Shown piece after piece: positions 36,663 to 48,454 of a stretch of DNA of 64,000 nucleotides. The stretch is from Segnochrobactrum spirostomi (lineage in GTDB: Bacteria; Pseudomonadota; Alphaproteobacteria; Rhizobiales; Segnochrobactraceae). A model generated the notes under the pieces. The model did no database searches, had not been told where the DNA came from, and was given only the letters and a program-made list of their open reading frames with translations. The stretch's first letter is position 1. Each line of letters begins with the position of its first letter. The translations under genes and the position numbers were made by a program. The DNA is taken from NCBI RefSeq assembly GCF_009600605.1, contig NZ_VWNA01000001.1, forward strand, positions 186,001 through 250,000, in the 5' to 3' direction.

Positions 36663-36685
36663 TTGATTCAACATTGAGTCAACAT
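36663..36685. repeat. Tandem 11-nt repeat with two GANTC sites
   Basis: TTGATTCAACA and TTGAGTCAACAT follow each other with an 11-nt period in an AT-rich island. Each unit contains a GANTC site (GATTC at 36665, GAGTC at 36676), the target of CcrM-type methyltransferases in alphaproteobacteria. Confidence 0.6.
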
Positions 36686-36765
36686 ATTTAAGCGCAGGAT
36701 GTTTGCACATCCGGGGAGATCGCCCCCCTTCGCGAGCGCTGTGGGACATCGCCCTCTCCGTCGCC

Positions 36766-36787
36766 ATCCCCAGGCTTGTCCCCGGGA
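36766..36787 (+). repeat. Dispersed palindrome, degenerate copy (CTTGT loop)
   Basis: CCCCAGG-CTTGT-CCCCGGG context beginning at 36767; arms imperfect. Same family as 26039, 36567 and 49604. Confidence 0.5.
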
Positions 36788-36830
36788 CCCAGGGCCAGGG
36801 ATGCCCTTCCGTCATACCCATTCGACCTCC

Positions 36831-36863
36831 CCAAAACGAAATGGCCCGGACGAGCCGGGCCAT
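36831..36863 (-). terminator. Terminator of der (ACGAG/CTCGT-loop palindrome)
   Basis: Perfect 9-bp arms ATGGCCCGG / CCGGGCCAT (36841-36849, 36855-36863) around ACGAG. On the minus strand it is followed by TTCGTTTTGG (36831-36840), giving a good terminator 36 nt after the der stop. Confidence 0.85.
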
Positions 36864-36898
36864 GACGTGAGACGGTGGCGATCGAGATGACGCCCGCG

Positions 36899-38278
36899 TC
36901 AATCCTCGGCGAACGGGTTGTCGCCCTTGCGCAAGGTGAGTCGGATCGGGCAGCCGGTGATCTCGAAGGTCTCGCGGATACCATTGACGAGATAGCGCGT
37001 GTAGGACTCCGGCAGCGCCTCGGGCCGCGAGCAGAACACGATGAAATGCGGCGGGCGCGATTTCGCCTGCGTCATGTAGCGCAATTTGATGCGCCGTCCG
37101 CTCACCGCCGGCGGCGGATGGTGCTCGAGCACGCCGCTGAGCCAGCGGTTCAGCCGGCCCGTGGAAATGCGCTTCGACCAGATCTCGCGGGCGCGAAACG
37201 CCGCGTCGAGCACCTTGTCGATACCGACGCCGGTCAGGCCCGACACCGGCACGAGTTCGACGCCGCGGATCTGCGGCAGCAGCCGGTCGACCTGCTCGCG
37301 CGCCGCCTTCATGGCCGCGCCGCGATCCTCGACGAGGTCCCACTTGTCGAGCGCCACCACGATCGCCCGGCCCTCGCGGATGACGAGATCGGCGATCTGA
37401 AGGTCCTGCTTCTCGAACGACGCTGTCGCGTCGAGCGTCACCAGCACGACCTCGGCGAAGCGGATCGAGCGCAGCGTCTCGCCAACCGACAGCTTCTCGA
37501 GCTTGCCCTCGACGCGCGCCTTGCGGCGGAGGCCCGCGGTATCGACGATGTCCACCCGCCGGCCACGCCATTCCCACGGCACGGTGATGGCGTCGCGGGT
37601 GATACCGGCCTCGGGGCCGGTCAGCAGGCGATCCTCCCCGAGCATCCGATTGATGAGGGTCGACTTGCCGGCGTTCGGGCGCCCGACGACGGTCAGCTTG
37701 AGCGGGCGTGCGAGAAGCCCCTCCTCGTCCGCCTCGTCCGTGTCGGTCACGACATCGGACGGCGGATCGTCCTCGGCGTCGGGATCGGGGAAATGTCCGA
37801 CGAGGGCCGAATAGAGGTCGGCCATGCCTTCGCCGTGCTCGGCCGAAATCGGGACCGGCTCGCCGAGACCCAGGCTGAACGCCTCCAGCAGACCCGCCTG
37901 CCCTTCCCGTCCCTCGGCCTTGTTGGCGACCAGGATGACGGGACGGGAGGTACGCCGCAGGATATCGGCGAAATGCTCGTCGAGCGGCGTCATGCCGGCG
38001 CGGCAATCGACGACGAACAGGACGATGTCGGAACTCTCGACGGCCGCCTCGGTCTGGGCCCGCATGCGGCCCTCGAGGCTGTCGATGTCGGCTTCCTCGA
38101 GGCCGGCAGTGTCGACGACCGTAAAGGTGAGGTCGCCGAGCTTCGCCTTGCCCTCCCGCCGATCGCGGGTCACACCCGGCGTATCGTCGACGAGCGCGAT
38201 GCGCCGTCCGACGAGGCGGTTGAACAAGGTCGACTTGCCGACATTCGGACGGCCGACGATGGCGACCACAGGCGTCAT
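36899..38278 (-). CDS. der: Ribosome biogenesis GTPase Der (EngA)
   Basis: Essential GTPase with two tandem G domains and a C-terminal KH-like domain, acting in 50S subunit assembly; 459 residues. The first G1 motif is GRPNVGKS at 9-16, with DTPGVTRD and VANKAEG nearby; the second is GRPNAGKS near residue 195, with [13 protein letters not shown] and ALDKWDLV. The C-terminal part has [30 protein letters not shown]. It is followed upstream on the same strand by a BamB-like lipoprotein gene and a YfgM-like gene, so the yfgM-bamB-der order known from E. coli is kept. Confidence 0.97.
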   Translation of the reverse strand: MTPVVAIVGRPNVGKSTLFNRLVGRRIALVDDTPGVTRDRREGKAKLGDLTFTVVDTAGLEEADIDSLEGRMRAQTEAAVESSDIVLFVVDCRAGMTPLDEHFADILRRTSRPVILVANKAEGREGQAGLLEAFSLGLGEPVPISAEHGEGMADLYSALVGHFPDPDAEDDPPSDVVTDTDEADEEGLLARPLKLTVVGRPNAGKSTLINRMLGEDRLLTGPEAGITRDAITVPWEWRGRRVDIVDTAGLRRKARVEGKLEKLSVGETLRSIRFAEVVLVTLDATASFEKQDLQIADLVIREGRAIVVALDKWDLVEDRGAAMKAAREQVDRLLPQIRGVELVPVSGLTGVGIDKVLDAAFRAREIWSKRISTGRLNRWLSGVLEHHPPPAVSGRRIKLRYMTQAKSRPPHFIVFCSRPEALPESYTRYLVNGIRETFEITGCPIRLTLRKGDNPFAED

Positions 38279-38306
38279 CGCGCCGGCCCCTTTCCTTGTC
38301 CCTGCG

Positions 38307-39674
38307 TCAGCGCAGGGCGTTGATCGTACCGTTGCCGGTGACGACGATCAGACTGCCATTGGCGATGATCGGCCCGAGATAGGCCGGGCCGGGCAGCGGC
38401 TTGGTGGCGCCGAGCTGGCCGTTGCTCGCATCGACCGCGGCGATCTGCGACTCGGTCGAAACGACCCAAAGACGGCCACCGCCGAGCACCGGGCCGCTCC
38501 AATGGGAGCGCTTGTTCTTGGTGTTGATGATCGGAAGCTGGGTCGACCAGATCACGCCGCCGGACGAGCGGTCGAGGGCGATCAGGCGGTCGTCGAGATC
38601 GAGCACGAACACCGCGTTGCCGGAGACGATCGGCGTGTTGGTGCTGCCGAAGTCCTGCTCCCACTTGCGCTCGCCCGTCTTGAGGTCGACGGCGATGGTG
38701 CGGCCCGAGACTCCCGACGCGTAGACCGTGCCGCCCGAAACGACCGGGCTGCCGGACACGTCGCTGACCGAGGAAAGCACCATCGTGCGGGTCGCGCGGG
38801 TGACCGCGTCGGACCACAGCGGCTGGCCCTTGGTGACGTCGAAGCCCATCACCTCGCCCGAGGAGAACGGCACGACGAGCGTGTTGCCGGACACGGCCGG
38901 GCTCGCGGCGGCGAGCAGACCCGCCGATTCCGGAATGCCGCGATAGGTCCAGACTTCGGTGCCGTCGGCCGCGTTGACGGTGAATACGACGTTGTTCGAG
39001 GATACGACGAATACCTTGCCGCCGGCGGAGGTCGGAGCGCCGCGGGCCGGCGATTCGATGTCCTTGGTCCAAAGCTGCTTGCCGCTCGCCGCATCGAGGG
39101 CCAGCAGGCTACCGTAGCCGGTCGACACATAGACGCGCCCCTGATCGTAGGCGACGCCGCCGCCGATCGCCGAATCGCGCTCCTTGTCCGGCTTCACCGA
39201 GGTCTGCCAGGCGCGGCCGCCACTCGACTGCGAGATCGCGGTGACCTTGCCGTCGGGCGTGTAGACATAAACGAGGCCGCCGCCGGTCACAGGCTTCGCC
39301 GAAACGCGCATCGCCGCACCGGAGCCGAACGACATCCAGCCGCCGTAGCTGCCCGTTCCGCCGAGCACCGCCGACGACCAGCCGCGCGCACCGGAACCGG
39401 AGAAGGCGACATTGCCGGAATCGTTGGAAGCGGGGCCGCCCGCGTCCGGCCAATCGCCGCCGCCCTGCGGCGCGCCGATCGAGGCGACGGTTTCCTTGGC
39501 CTTCGCTTGATTGACGTCGTCCGCCGCCCCGAACACGTCGTGGCGCTCGCCCGGTAGCGGCGTCTTGTGGTCGGCGAACGGATTGAGGCTCGCGAGCGAA
39601 TCACAGCCCGCGACGCTCAGCGCCATGACGGACAGGAGGAGAGCGCGGACGAACGGGGATGCTTTGCGTGCCAT
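38307..39674 (-). CDS. bamB: BamB-like PQQ beta-propeller lipoprotein
   Basis: Probable outer-membrane assembly lipoprotein of 455 residues. The lipobox V-A-G-Cys24 ends a standard signal peptide. The body consists of PQQ-like beta-propeller blades, seen as repeated motifs such as [57 protein letters not shown] and [20 protein letters not shown]. In E. coli BamB scaffolds the Bam complex; the role here is inferred from fold and from its place between yfgM-like and der genes. It ends 29 nt before der. Confidence 0.88.
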   Translation of the reverse strand: MARKASPFVRALLLSVMALSVAGCDSLASLNPFADHKTPLPGERHDVFGAADDVNQAKAKETVASIGAPQGGGDWPDAGGPASNDSGNVAFSGSGARGWSSAVLGGTGSYGGWMSFGSGAAMRVSAKPVTGGGLVYVYTPDGKVTAISQSSGGRAWQTSVKPDKERDSAIGGGVAYDQGRVYVSTGYGSLLALDAASGKQLWTKDIESPARGAPTSAGGKVFVVSSNNVVFTVNAADGTEVWTYRGIPESAGLLAAASPAVSGNTLVVPFSSGEVMGFDVTKGQPLWSDAVTRATRTMVLSSVSDVSGSPVVSGGTVYASGVSGRTIAVDLKTGERKWEQDFGSTNTPIVSGNAVFVLDLDDRLIALDRSSGGVIWSTQLPIINTKNKRSHWSGPVLGGGRLWVVSTESQIAAVDASNGQLGATKPLPGPAYLGPIIANGSLIVVTGNGTINALR

Positions 39675-39723
39675 CGGGGGCCTCGTCGAACTGGCGGTAC
39701 GGTGGCGGTACGGCGTGGGGCGG

Positions 39724-40413
39724 TCAGGAGGGGTTGGCAGCCTTCGGCGCCGCGGCGGCCGGCGTCTCCGCCGCCTTCACGAGCGCGAGCATGATGCGCG
39801 CACGGTCGGTGGCGTCGGCCGGGCCGTTCGGATCTTCCACGATCGCCTGGAACCACTTGTGCGCGCCGGCATAATCGCCGGCTTGATAGGCCGCGACGCC
39901 CATCAGCTCGCGCGCCGATTGGCGCCACGCATTGTCGGTCTCGGCGAGGCTCGACACCCGCGACTCGACCGCCTTGCGGTCGCCGTCGTCGAGAACGAGA
40001 TAGCCCGCCCGGATATGGGCGAGGTTGCGATAGAGCAGCGGCACCGAACCGTCGGCGGCGATCGCGTCGAGGGCGGAAACAGCACCAGCTTCGTCGCCGC
40101 TCTGGGCGAGTTCGGTCGCCGCGCGGAACTTCGCGAGCACCTGATAGCCGAGGCCCGCCTTGCCGGCGAGGTCACCGAGTTCGACGGCGGCCTTCTTGTG
40201 ATCGCCGGCTTCGGCGGTCTTCAGCGCGGCGAGCATGACGTCGCCGGAGGTCGCGGCCTGATGTTCCTTCCAGGCGACCCAACCGCGCCAGCCGGCCGTG
40301 ATGGCGACGACGAGAACGGCGGCAAGGATCACGTAGAGTCCGAAACGGTCCCAGAGCTTCTTCATCCGCTCGTGGCGGAGGTCCTGTTCGACCTCGGTGA
40401 AGATATCCGTCAT
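39724..40413 (-). CDS. YfgM-like tetratricopeptide membrane protein
   Basis: A 229-residue bitopic protein. A cytoplasmic N-terminus (IFTEVEQDLRHERMKKLWDRFG) leads into one transmembrane helix (about 25-44) and a periplasmic TPR-like alpha region with pairs such as AALKTAEAGDHKKAAVELGDLAG and AAYQAGDYAGAHKWFQAIVED. E. coli YfgM is an ancillary subunit of the SecYEG translocon that works with PpiD. The gene order yfgM-bamB-der supports this identity. The C-terminal 20 residues are Ala/Pro-rich. Confidence 0.87.
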   Translation of the reverse strand: MTDIFTEVEQDLRHERMKKLWDRFGLYVILAAVLVVAITAGWRGWVAWKEHQAATSGDVMLAALKTAEAGDHKKAAVELGDLAGKAGLGYQVLAKFRAATELAQSGDEAGAVSALDAIAADGSVPLLYRNLAHIRAGYLVLDDGDRKAVESRVSSLAETDNAWRQSARELMGVAAYQAGDYAGAHKWFQAIVEDPNGPADATDRARIMLALVKAAETPAAAAPKAANPS

Positions 40414-40650
40414 CCGCTCCCGTTCCCGGCCTCGTCGGCCTCATGCCGGCTCCGGCACGTCGCATCGCGCCTGGCGCGCCGTCGTACCCATCTCCGGTCG
40501 GCCGTCCGGCCTTGTCGCATGTCGAACGCACCGCTTAGCGCGTTCGCGGCGGTTCGCCAAGCCGAACCTCTGCGAACCGGCCATCGCGCCCCTGGCCGAG
40601 GCCCGACAGGGCTGTACGGTGCGGCCACGCAGCGCCGTGGCGGACGAGAC

Positions 40651-41220
40651 TCAGATGACCGGCACGCCGATCACCCAAGCATGCAATCTGAGGACGATCG
40701 CGGCATAAAGAAGGAGACCGACCCCGACCGCGAGAAGATCGTTGCGCCAAGGCCCGCCGGTGACGGTGACGAGGCCGGCCGTCTCACGCCGCTTCAGCGA
40801 GATGCGGTCGAGGATCGCCCAGGCGAGGAACGCCGCGAACAGGATCACCGAGGCGGAATCGCCGTTCGCGAGGAGATGGGCGAACGCCCAGATCAGCACC
40901 GCCGTCACCATCGGGTGCCGGACGTAGAGCCGGATGCGGCCGGGGATGTAGGTGGCGACGAGAAGGATGATCGCGATCAGCATCAACCCCATCGTGACGT
41001 GCCGCAGCCACAGCGGGGGATCGTACAGGATCATCGGGCCGGCGTTGCGGGCCGCGTGATAGCCGTACAGCGTCAGCACGAAGCCGAGCCCGGACGCGAG
41101 CGCGAATCCCATCCGGTAGCCGCGCTCGCCGAAGTGCGCGCTGAGCCGATCCTTGAGCCGGGTGCCCGGCAAAAGGTGGGATCCGAGAAACAGGAACAGT
41201 CCGACCGCGAGGATGACCAA
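40651..41220 (-). CDS. NnrU family membrane protein
   Basis: Inner-membrane protein of 189 residues with five or six hydrophobic segments. The NnrU pattern is shown by LFLFLGSHLLPGTRLKDRL, the LTLYGYHAARN segment, LYVRHPMVTAVLIWAFAHLLANGD and the terminal LLYAAIVLRLHAWVIGV. NnrU was first linked to nitric oxide / nitrite reductase expression in Rhodobacter, but most relatives lie outside denitrification clusters, as here. The start is TTG at 41220 with a strong GGGAGGGAGG upstream. It is separated from the YfgM-like gene by 237 nt with no visible feature. Confidence 0.88.
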   Translation of the reverse strand: MVILAVGLFLFLGSHLLPGTRLKDRLSAHFGERGYRMGFALASGLGFVLTLYGYHAARNAGPMILYDPPLWLRHVTMGLMLIAIILLVATYIPGRIRLYVRHPMVTAVLIWAFAHLLANGDSASVILFAAFLAWAILDRISLKRRETAGLVTVTGGPWRNDLLAVGVGLLLYAAIVLRLHAWVIGVPVI

Positions 41221-41337
41221 AGGCGCCTCCCTCCCCGAGAGGCGGTCACTCTAATCCTTTCGTCGGAGTAGCGCGCGGCGGCTAGGCGTCGCAATCGCGC
41301 GCCGCCGCCGCCCCTGTCGGATCCCCCTGAAACGCGA

Positions 41338-41361
41338 ACGGGGCGGCCGAAGCCGCCCCGT
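41338..41361 (-). terminator. Terminator of ilvC
   Basis: Perfect 10-bp stem ACGGGGCGGC / GCCGCCCCGT (41338-41347, 41352-41361) with tetraloop CGAA (TTCG on the minus strand), 54 nt after the ilvC stop. Confidence 0.75.
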
Positions 41362-41415
41362 CCCGATCAATGATGCCAGCGCGCGAGACATGACGTCTCG
41401 CGCCGCGGCCTCGCC

Positions 41416-42501
<1,086 letters not shown>

Positions 42502-42532
42502 TTAAAGCCGGTACGCGCGGGGTCAAGGGGCG

Positions 42533-42551
42533 GCGGCCCGAAAAGGGCCGC
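42533..42551 (-). terminator. Hairpin between the EamA gene and ilvC
   Basis: GCGGCCC-GAAAA-GGGCCGC, a perfect 7-bp stem. There is no clear T-tract after it on the minus strand, so it may only attenuate or protect the EamA message. Confidence 0.4.
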
Positions 42552-42616
42552 GGGCGGCGTTCGGTGAGGCGGACGCAGGCCCGTTTCGGGGCACGGAACC
42601 GCCATCGGATCGGTTT

Positions 42617-43564
42617 TCATGTGCAGGCCTCCTCGGCGGCGTCTCGCACCGGCTTGGCCCGCTGCACCGAGGCGAGCGCGACGCCGCCGGCGGCGAGCGC
42701 CATGCCGGCCCAGGCGAGCGGCGGCATCGCTTCGCCGAGCATGCCCCAGGCGATCAGGGCCGAACCCGGCGGCACGAGGAAGAACAGCGCCGAGACCTTG
42801 GAGACCTCGCCCGCCCGGATCATGGCCAGGTAGAGCGAGATCGCGACGAGCGAATTGCCGATGACGAGGTAGGCGAGCGCCCCGATGAAGGGCGCGCTCC
42901 AGACCACGTGACCGTCCTCCAAGGCGAGCGCGAGCGGCAGCGACAGAGCGAGGCCGACCGCATATTGCACCGCGTTCGCCGTTAGCGGGTGCTGCGGCGC
43001 GCCGAAGCGCTTCTCGTAGAGCGCCCCGCCGGACATGGCGAGCAGCGCCAGGACCGCGAGGACCACGGCGACGGGCGACGTGATCTCGATCGCCGAGCGC
43101 GACAGAATAACGATCGCCGCGCCGGCGAGACCGAGCAGGAGCCCGATCCAGCGCCTCGGACCGACCCGCTCCCGGGTGAACAGCGGCGCCACGAGGCCCA
43201 CGACAACGGGCTGCATCGAGACGATGAGCGAGAGCGCGCTCGCCGAAATGCCGAAGCGGAAGGCGAAATAGCTCAGGTTGAAATAGAGCCCCTGGATCAG
43301 GAACCCGATCACCGCGAGGTTGACCCACGCGCGGCGCGTCTTCGGCAGCGGCGGCCGCACCCACAGGATCAGCGGCACCAAAACCGCGAGCACCAGGCCG
43401 TAGCGCCACGCGAGCAGCGTGAACGGCCCGGTATAGGTGACGCCGACCTTGCCGACCGGAAAGCCCGCCGACCACAACAGTAGGAACACGAACGGCGCAG
43501 CCTGAAGCCAGGCAGGCTTATGGACCGCGTCGGCGGAGCGCAGCGTGGCGGCGGGTTGGGTCAC
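42617..43564 (-). CDS. EamA/DMT-superfamily transporter
   Basis: Drug/metabolite transporter of 315 residues with ten predicted membrane helices in two EamA repeats (about 20-150 and 165-300). Typical family segments are LLLWSAGFPVGKVGVTYTGP, LIVSMQPVVVGLVAPL, and in the second half LAYLVIGNSLVAISLYLAMIR and FFLVPPGSALIAWGMLGEAMPP. The start GTG at 43564 overlaps the GH5 stop as GTGA, so the two genes are translationally coupled. The substrate is unknown; many relatives export amino acids, which would suit this ilv context, but that is only inference. Confidence 0.88.
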   Translation of the reverse strand: MTQPAATLRSADAVHKPAWLQAAPFVFLLLWSAGFPVGKVGVTYTGPFTLLAWRYGLVLAVLVPLILWVRPPLPKTRRAWVNLAVIGFLIQGLYFNLSYFAFRFGISASALSLIVSMQPVVVGLVAPLFTRERVGPRRWIGLLLGLAGAAIVILSRSAIEITSPVAVVLAVLALLAMSGGALYEKRFGAPQHPLTANAVQYAVGLALSLPLALALEDGHVVWSAPFIGALAYLVIGNSLVAISLYLAMIRAGEVSKVSALFFLVPPGSALIAWGMLGEAMPPLAWAGMALAAGGVALASVQRAKPVRDAAEEACT

Positions 43565-44817
43565 AGGCCGCCTCCGTTTGGTGCCGCCGGCTTTGACGGG
43601 GCAGCCGCGAGCGCGCCGGACAACACGTCAGACAGCGGATTGGGTTTGCGTACGAGGGACGGGTGCTGTCCCTTCTCGACCGCCTCCCAATAGCGCCAGC
43701 CGAGCTTCTTCGTGCCGAGCTCGTAGTCGTAAGCGTCCCATTCGTCTTCGCGGAACGAATAGAACGCCCAATGAAGCCCGGCGGCATTCATCACCGAGAT
43801 CTGATCCGCAAGATATGCCCCGCACCCGTCGTTCCAGCGCACGCAACCGAACTCGCCGCCGACGAGCCGTGACGCCGGCACGCCGTGGCTCTTCGCCCAA
43901 TCGGTGAACGGCGCGAGCTGGGCCGCAAGGCGATCCCTGTTCCACATTTCGGAACTTCCGTCGTAATCGACGGCACCCGGATAATGGTACCGCCCATCGT
44001 TGTGGCGGCTCGTGAAGGCGTAGGGCTCATAGAGGTGAACCGAGTAGAGCACCTTCAGATCGGCAATCGGCGAGAGACAGCGGGCCGCCATGGGCTGCGC
44101 GTAGAAGCCCGTGTCGAGCATGATCGGCGTGTCAGGGTCGACCGAGCGGATCGCGGCCACCATCTTTCGATAGAAGGCATCGAGATCCCGCGGCGTTCCG
44201 GCGACCGAGCGGCACCAGCGATCCCGCGCAGCGACGTCTTGGGATGTCTCGGAGAGCCCTTGACCGAACTCCGGCGCGGGCTCGTTCAGTACATTGTAAG
44301 CGACGATCGCCGGGTGGCCCTTGAGAGCCGTCGCCAGATCCCGCCAATAGGCCGCCGCCGCATCCCACCAGGCCTCGTCACGCCAGAGGCGATCGTCGCG
44401 CACATTGCCGTTGAGCTGGCTCCAGCGGGCGCCAGGCAGCCCGAGCGGGACGATCACCACCTTGACTCCGCGCGCCGCGGCACCGTCGAGGATCACCTTC
44501 AACTTCGCCAGATCAGCCGGTACCAGCCCACGATAATGATCGAGATCGCCGGCGAGAAAGTCGCGCCCCTCGCCTTTCCATTTGTCGAAGGCGAGACGAA
44601 CGAAGCCCGCGCCAAACGTCTTCGCCGCGGCGAGGTTATCGACGCTCTCGACCTTATTGAAGCTGTTGGCGCCCCGCCGCTGCACGTCCCAGAATCCTTC
44701 CGTCGGCGTGTCCCCCGCCCGGGCGGGGGACAACGAGGCGGACAGGGAAACGCCGAGCACGACGGCGGCTAGCAGCCGCCGACGCTGGGACGCACGAACT
44801 CGGGACCGAACACGCAC
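43561..44817 (-). CDS. Exported glycoside hydrolase family 5 (cellulase-type) protein
   Basis: A 418-residue secreted or periplasmic glycosidase. The Arg-rich start and hydrophobic stretch LLAAVVLGVSLSASLSPARA form a signal peptide. The GH5 catalytic pair is visible: acid/base Glu179 in AYNVLNEPAPEF and nucleophile Glu322 in LVGGEFGC, with His261/Tyr263 (YSVHLYEP) between. The GTG at 44817, 7 nt after the ilvN stop, fits the signal peptide better than an ATG at 44892, which would overlap ilvN and lengthen the N-terminus. Substrate (beta-glucan, mannan or other) is undetermined. It lies inside the ilv gene group, an unexpected place. Confidence 0.85.
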   Translation of the reverse strand: MRVRSRVRASQRRRLLAAVVLGVSLSASLSPARAGDTPTEGFWDVQRRGANSFNKVESVDNLAAAKTFGAGFVRLAFDKWKGEGRDFLAGDLDHYRGLVPADLAKLKVILDGAAARGVKVVIVPLGLPGARWSQLNGNVRDDRLWRDEAWWDAAAAYWRDLATALKGHPAIVAYNVLNEPAPEFGQGLSETSQDVAARDRWCRSVAGTPRDLDAFYRKMVAAIRSVDPDTPIMLDTGFYAQPMAARCLSPIADLKVLYSVHLYEPYAFTSRHNDGRYHYPGAVDYDGSSEMWNRDRLAAQLAPFTDWAKSHGVPASRLVGGEFGCVRWNDGCGAYLADQISVMNAAGLHWAFYSFREDEWDAYDYELGTKKLGWRYWEAVEKGQHPSLVRKPNPLSDVLSGALAAAPSKPAAPNGGGL

Positions 44818-44824
44818 TGTAAGA

Positions 44825-45364
44825 TCAGAGCCCCTCGGGTCCCCGGGCCATAGCTGCAATGCCGGTGCGGGCGACTTCGACGAGCCCGACATCGGTCAGC
44901 GTCGCGATGAAGCGCTCGGCCTCGTCGGTCGCGCCGGTGAACTCGAACACGAAGGATTCGAGCGTGGCGTCGAGGGTCTTCGCCCCGAATGCGGCTGCGA
45001 GGCGCAGCGCTTCGACGCGGGCCTCGCCGCGGCCGCGCACCTTGGCGAGAACGAGCTCGCGCTCGATCGAGGCGCCGGTCACCGTCAGATCGGCGACGCG
45101 GTGCACCGGGATGAGGCGGGCGAGCTGGCTCTTGATCTGCTCGATCACCATCGGTGACCCGGTCGTCACGATGGTGATGCGCGAGACGCTCTTTTCGTGC
45201 TGGGTCTCGGACACCGTCAGGGTGTCGATGTTGTAGCCGCGGCCGGAGAACAGCCCGATGACGCGGGCGAGCACGCCCGGCTCGTTGTCGACGAGGATGG
45301 AGAGCGTGTGCTTCTCGACGGGTTCGGGAGCGCGCATGGTGGCCTGATCGATCTTCATCAGCAT
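44825..45364 (-). CDS. ilvN: Acetolactate synthase small (regulatory) subunit
   Basis: Regulatory subunit of acetohydroxyacid synthase, 179 residues, giving valine feedback control. An ACT domain covers about residues 18-90 (HTLSILVDNEPGVLARVIGLF and GYNIDTLTVSETQHE), and the second IlvN domain follows with ERELVLAKVRG and ALRLAAAFGAKTLDATLESFVFE. Several Met codons lie in the first ten codons, so the exact start (45364 or 45337) is uncertain. It lies 87 nt downstream of ilvB on the same strand. Confidence 0.95.
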   Translation of the reverse strand: MLMKIDQATMRAPEPVEKHTLSILVDNEPGVLARVIGLFSGRGYNIDTLTVSETQHEKSVSRITIVTTGSPMVIEQIKSQLARLIPVHRVADLTVTGASIERELVLAKVRGRGEARVEALRLAAAFGAKTLDATLESFVFEFTGATDEAERFIATLTDVGLVEVARTGIAAMARGPEGL

Positions 45365-45451
45365 GGGGTCAACTTTCGGTCCGGCGGGTGGAAGGACCGC
45401 GAAACGCGACCCTCCCGACCCGGGGCTTGCCTCTCGCAGGAGAGGCGCCCG

Positions 45452-47218
<1,767 letters not shown>

Positions 47219-47300
47219 CGTCTCGTCTCCAGCTCGTTCTTCTTCGTCGTCGGCTTCTGGTCGTCAGCGGATCGGGGAAGGATCGGGACCGTTCGGGCAA

Positions 47301-47326
47301 CAAAAAAGGGGCCGTCTGGGCCCCTT
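47301..47326 (-). terminator. Attenuator terminator upstream of ilvB
   Basis: On the minus strand AAGGGGCC-CAGAC-GGCCCCTT forms a perfect 8-bp stem followed by TTTTG. It lies between the leader peptide and ilvB, 82 nt before the ilvB start, so it can only act as a conditional terminator. Confidence 0.9.
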
Positions 47327-47373
47327 GCGCGCGCCGAATGTCCCGGATGGCTCATGCCATCCCGGCGGCGCGC
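47327..47373 (-). promoter_or_regulatory. Leader hairpins of the ilvBN attenuator
   Basis: Minus-strand RNA upstream of the terminator can form GGATGGC-ATGA-GCCATCC (47362-47356 with 47351-47345) nested in GCGCGCCG / CGGCGCGC (47373-47366 with 47336-47329). The outer arm overlaps the leader codons just after the Ile-Trp-Glu part, so ribosome position would change this structure. Which arm forms the antiterminator is not resolved. Confidence 0.65.
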
Positions 47374-47405
47374 TCCCAAATTACGATAAGGCTCTGACCG
47401 CGCAT
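47352..47405 (-). CDS. ilvBN leader peptide (17 aa)
   Basis: Short reading frame MRGQSLIVIWERAAGMA that ends with TGA at 47352. Residues 6-9 are Leu-Ile-Val-Ile, the three amino acids made by this pathway, in four consecutive codons. This is the hallmark of ribosome-mediated transcription attenuation. In Caulobacter crescentus, ilvBN is known to be controlled by attenuation with a leader peptide. No strong ribosome site precedes the ATG (GAAACGACCG), which is common for leader peptides. Confidence 0.88.
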   Translation of the reverse strand: MRGQSLIVIWERAAGMA

Positions 47406-47459
47406 CGGTCGTTTCCCGTGTTGAATGCGGGCGGACCCTAGACGGAGGCTCGGTCAGGG

Positions 47460-48386
47460 TCAAGAGGGCGATTGCATTTCTTTCGCGAGACGGCTCGGGG
47501 CTTCATCGATATTGCGCGGATCGAGCCGGGGCCACGCCGCCATCCGGTTGCGGAACCAGGTTTCCTGCCGCTTCGCATAACGCCGGGTCTCGATCACCGC
47601 GCGTTCGATCGCTTCTCGAAGATCGATCTCGCCCCGGCTCGCGGCGGCGAGCGGCGCGACGCCGATGGCCCGCGTCGCCGGCTGGTCGGGGGCGAGACCG
47701 AGGGCGGCGAAGGCGACCGCCTCGGCGACGCCCCCCGCCTCCACCATCCCGGCGAAGCGCCGCGCGATCCGCCCGTGGAGCCATCCGCGGTCGGGTGCGA
47801 GGACGAGGGTCCGATAGGTTCCGGGCGCGAGCGGCGGCTCGGGCACGACGGCCTGCCAATCCCGAAGTGAGCGGCCGGTGCCGTCGAGCACCTCGAGCGC
47901 CCGGGTCAGCCGCTGGGTGTCGGCGGGCTCGAGCCGCGCCGCCATCGCCGGATCGCGCACCTCCAGCATCGCGTGGAGGCCGCCCGCCCCGACCCGTTCG
48001 GCCTCCGCCCGCCAGAACACGCGCACGTCGTCCGGGATCTCCGGGATCGGCGAAAGCCCGCACGTCAGCGCCTCGAAATAGAGCCCCGTGCCGCCGACGA
48101 CGATCGCCGGCCGGTTCTCGGCGCGCGCCGCGGCGAGGACGGCGAGCACCTCGTCGAGCCAGCGCGCGACCGAATAGGGTTCGGCCGCCGGAACATGGCC
48201 ATAGAGCGCGTGCGGCGCGCGCGCCTCGTCGGTCGCCTCCGGCCGCGCCGAGAGGAGCCGCAATTCGCGGTAGACCTGCATGGAATCGGCGTTGACGACG
48301 ATGCCGCCGATCGCCTCGGCGAGCCCCACCGCGAGCGCCGACTTGCCGCTCGCGGTCGGCCCGGCTATCAGGATCGCCGCGCCCAC
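47460..48386 (-). CDS. miaA: tRNA dimethylallyltransferase
   Basis: Adds the isopentenyl group to A37 of tRNAs reading UNN codons; 308 residues. The P-loop GPTASGKSA lies at 9-17, followed by the conserved NADSMQVYREL and the VGGTGLYFEAL segment. The C-terminal RYAKRQETWFRNR motif is also typical. Translation starts with GTG at 48386. It is divergent from serB (68 nt between starts), and its stop lies 54 nt before the ilvB leader. Confidence 0.95.
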   Translation of the reverse strand: MGAAILIAGPTASGKSALAVGLAEAIGGIVVNADSMQVYRELRLLSARPEATDEARAPHALYGHVPAAEPYSVARWLDEVLAVLAAARAENRPAIVVGGTGLYFEALTCGLSPIPEIPDDVRVFWRAEAERVGAGGLHAMLEVRDPAMAARLEPADTQRLTRALEVLDGTGRSLRDWQAVVPEPPLAPGTYRTLVLAPDRGWLHGRIARRFAGMVEAGGVAEAVAFAALGLAPDQPATRAIGVAPLAAASRGEIDLREAIERAVIETRRYAKRQETWFRNRMAAWPRLDPRNIDEAPSRLAKEMQSPS

Positions 48387-48454
48387 GGTCCGCTCCGTCC
48401 GCCGTTCCGCTTCATCCGCCGCCCTTCCCGTCCGTCCGCCGACCGAGGTCGTCC

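Larger units (their letters stand above)
36542..36898. other. Intergenic region, 357 nt, between convergent genes
   Basis: No gene is visible. It holds two terminator palindromes of the same repeat family (36567 and 36841), a degenerate third (36766), and an AT-rich patch with a tandem 11-nt repeat and two GANTC sites (36663-36685). Confidence 0.6.

Noticed and set aside
44818-44892. Upstream ATG start for the GH5 gene at 44892
   Set aside because: It would overlap ilvN by 68 nt and put over 40 residues before the hydrophobic core of the signal peptide. GTG at 44817 is more natural.
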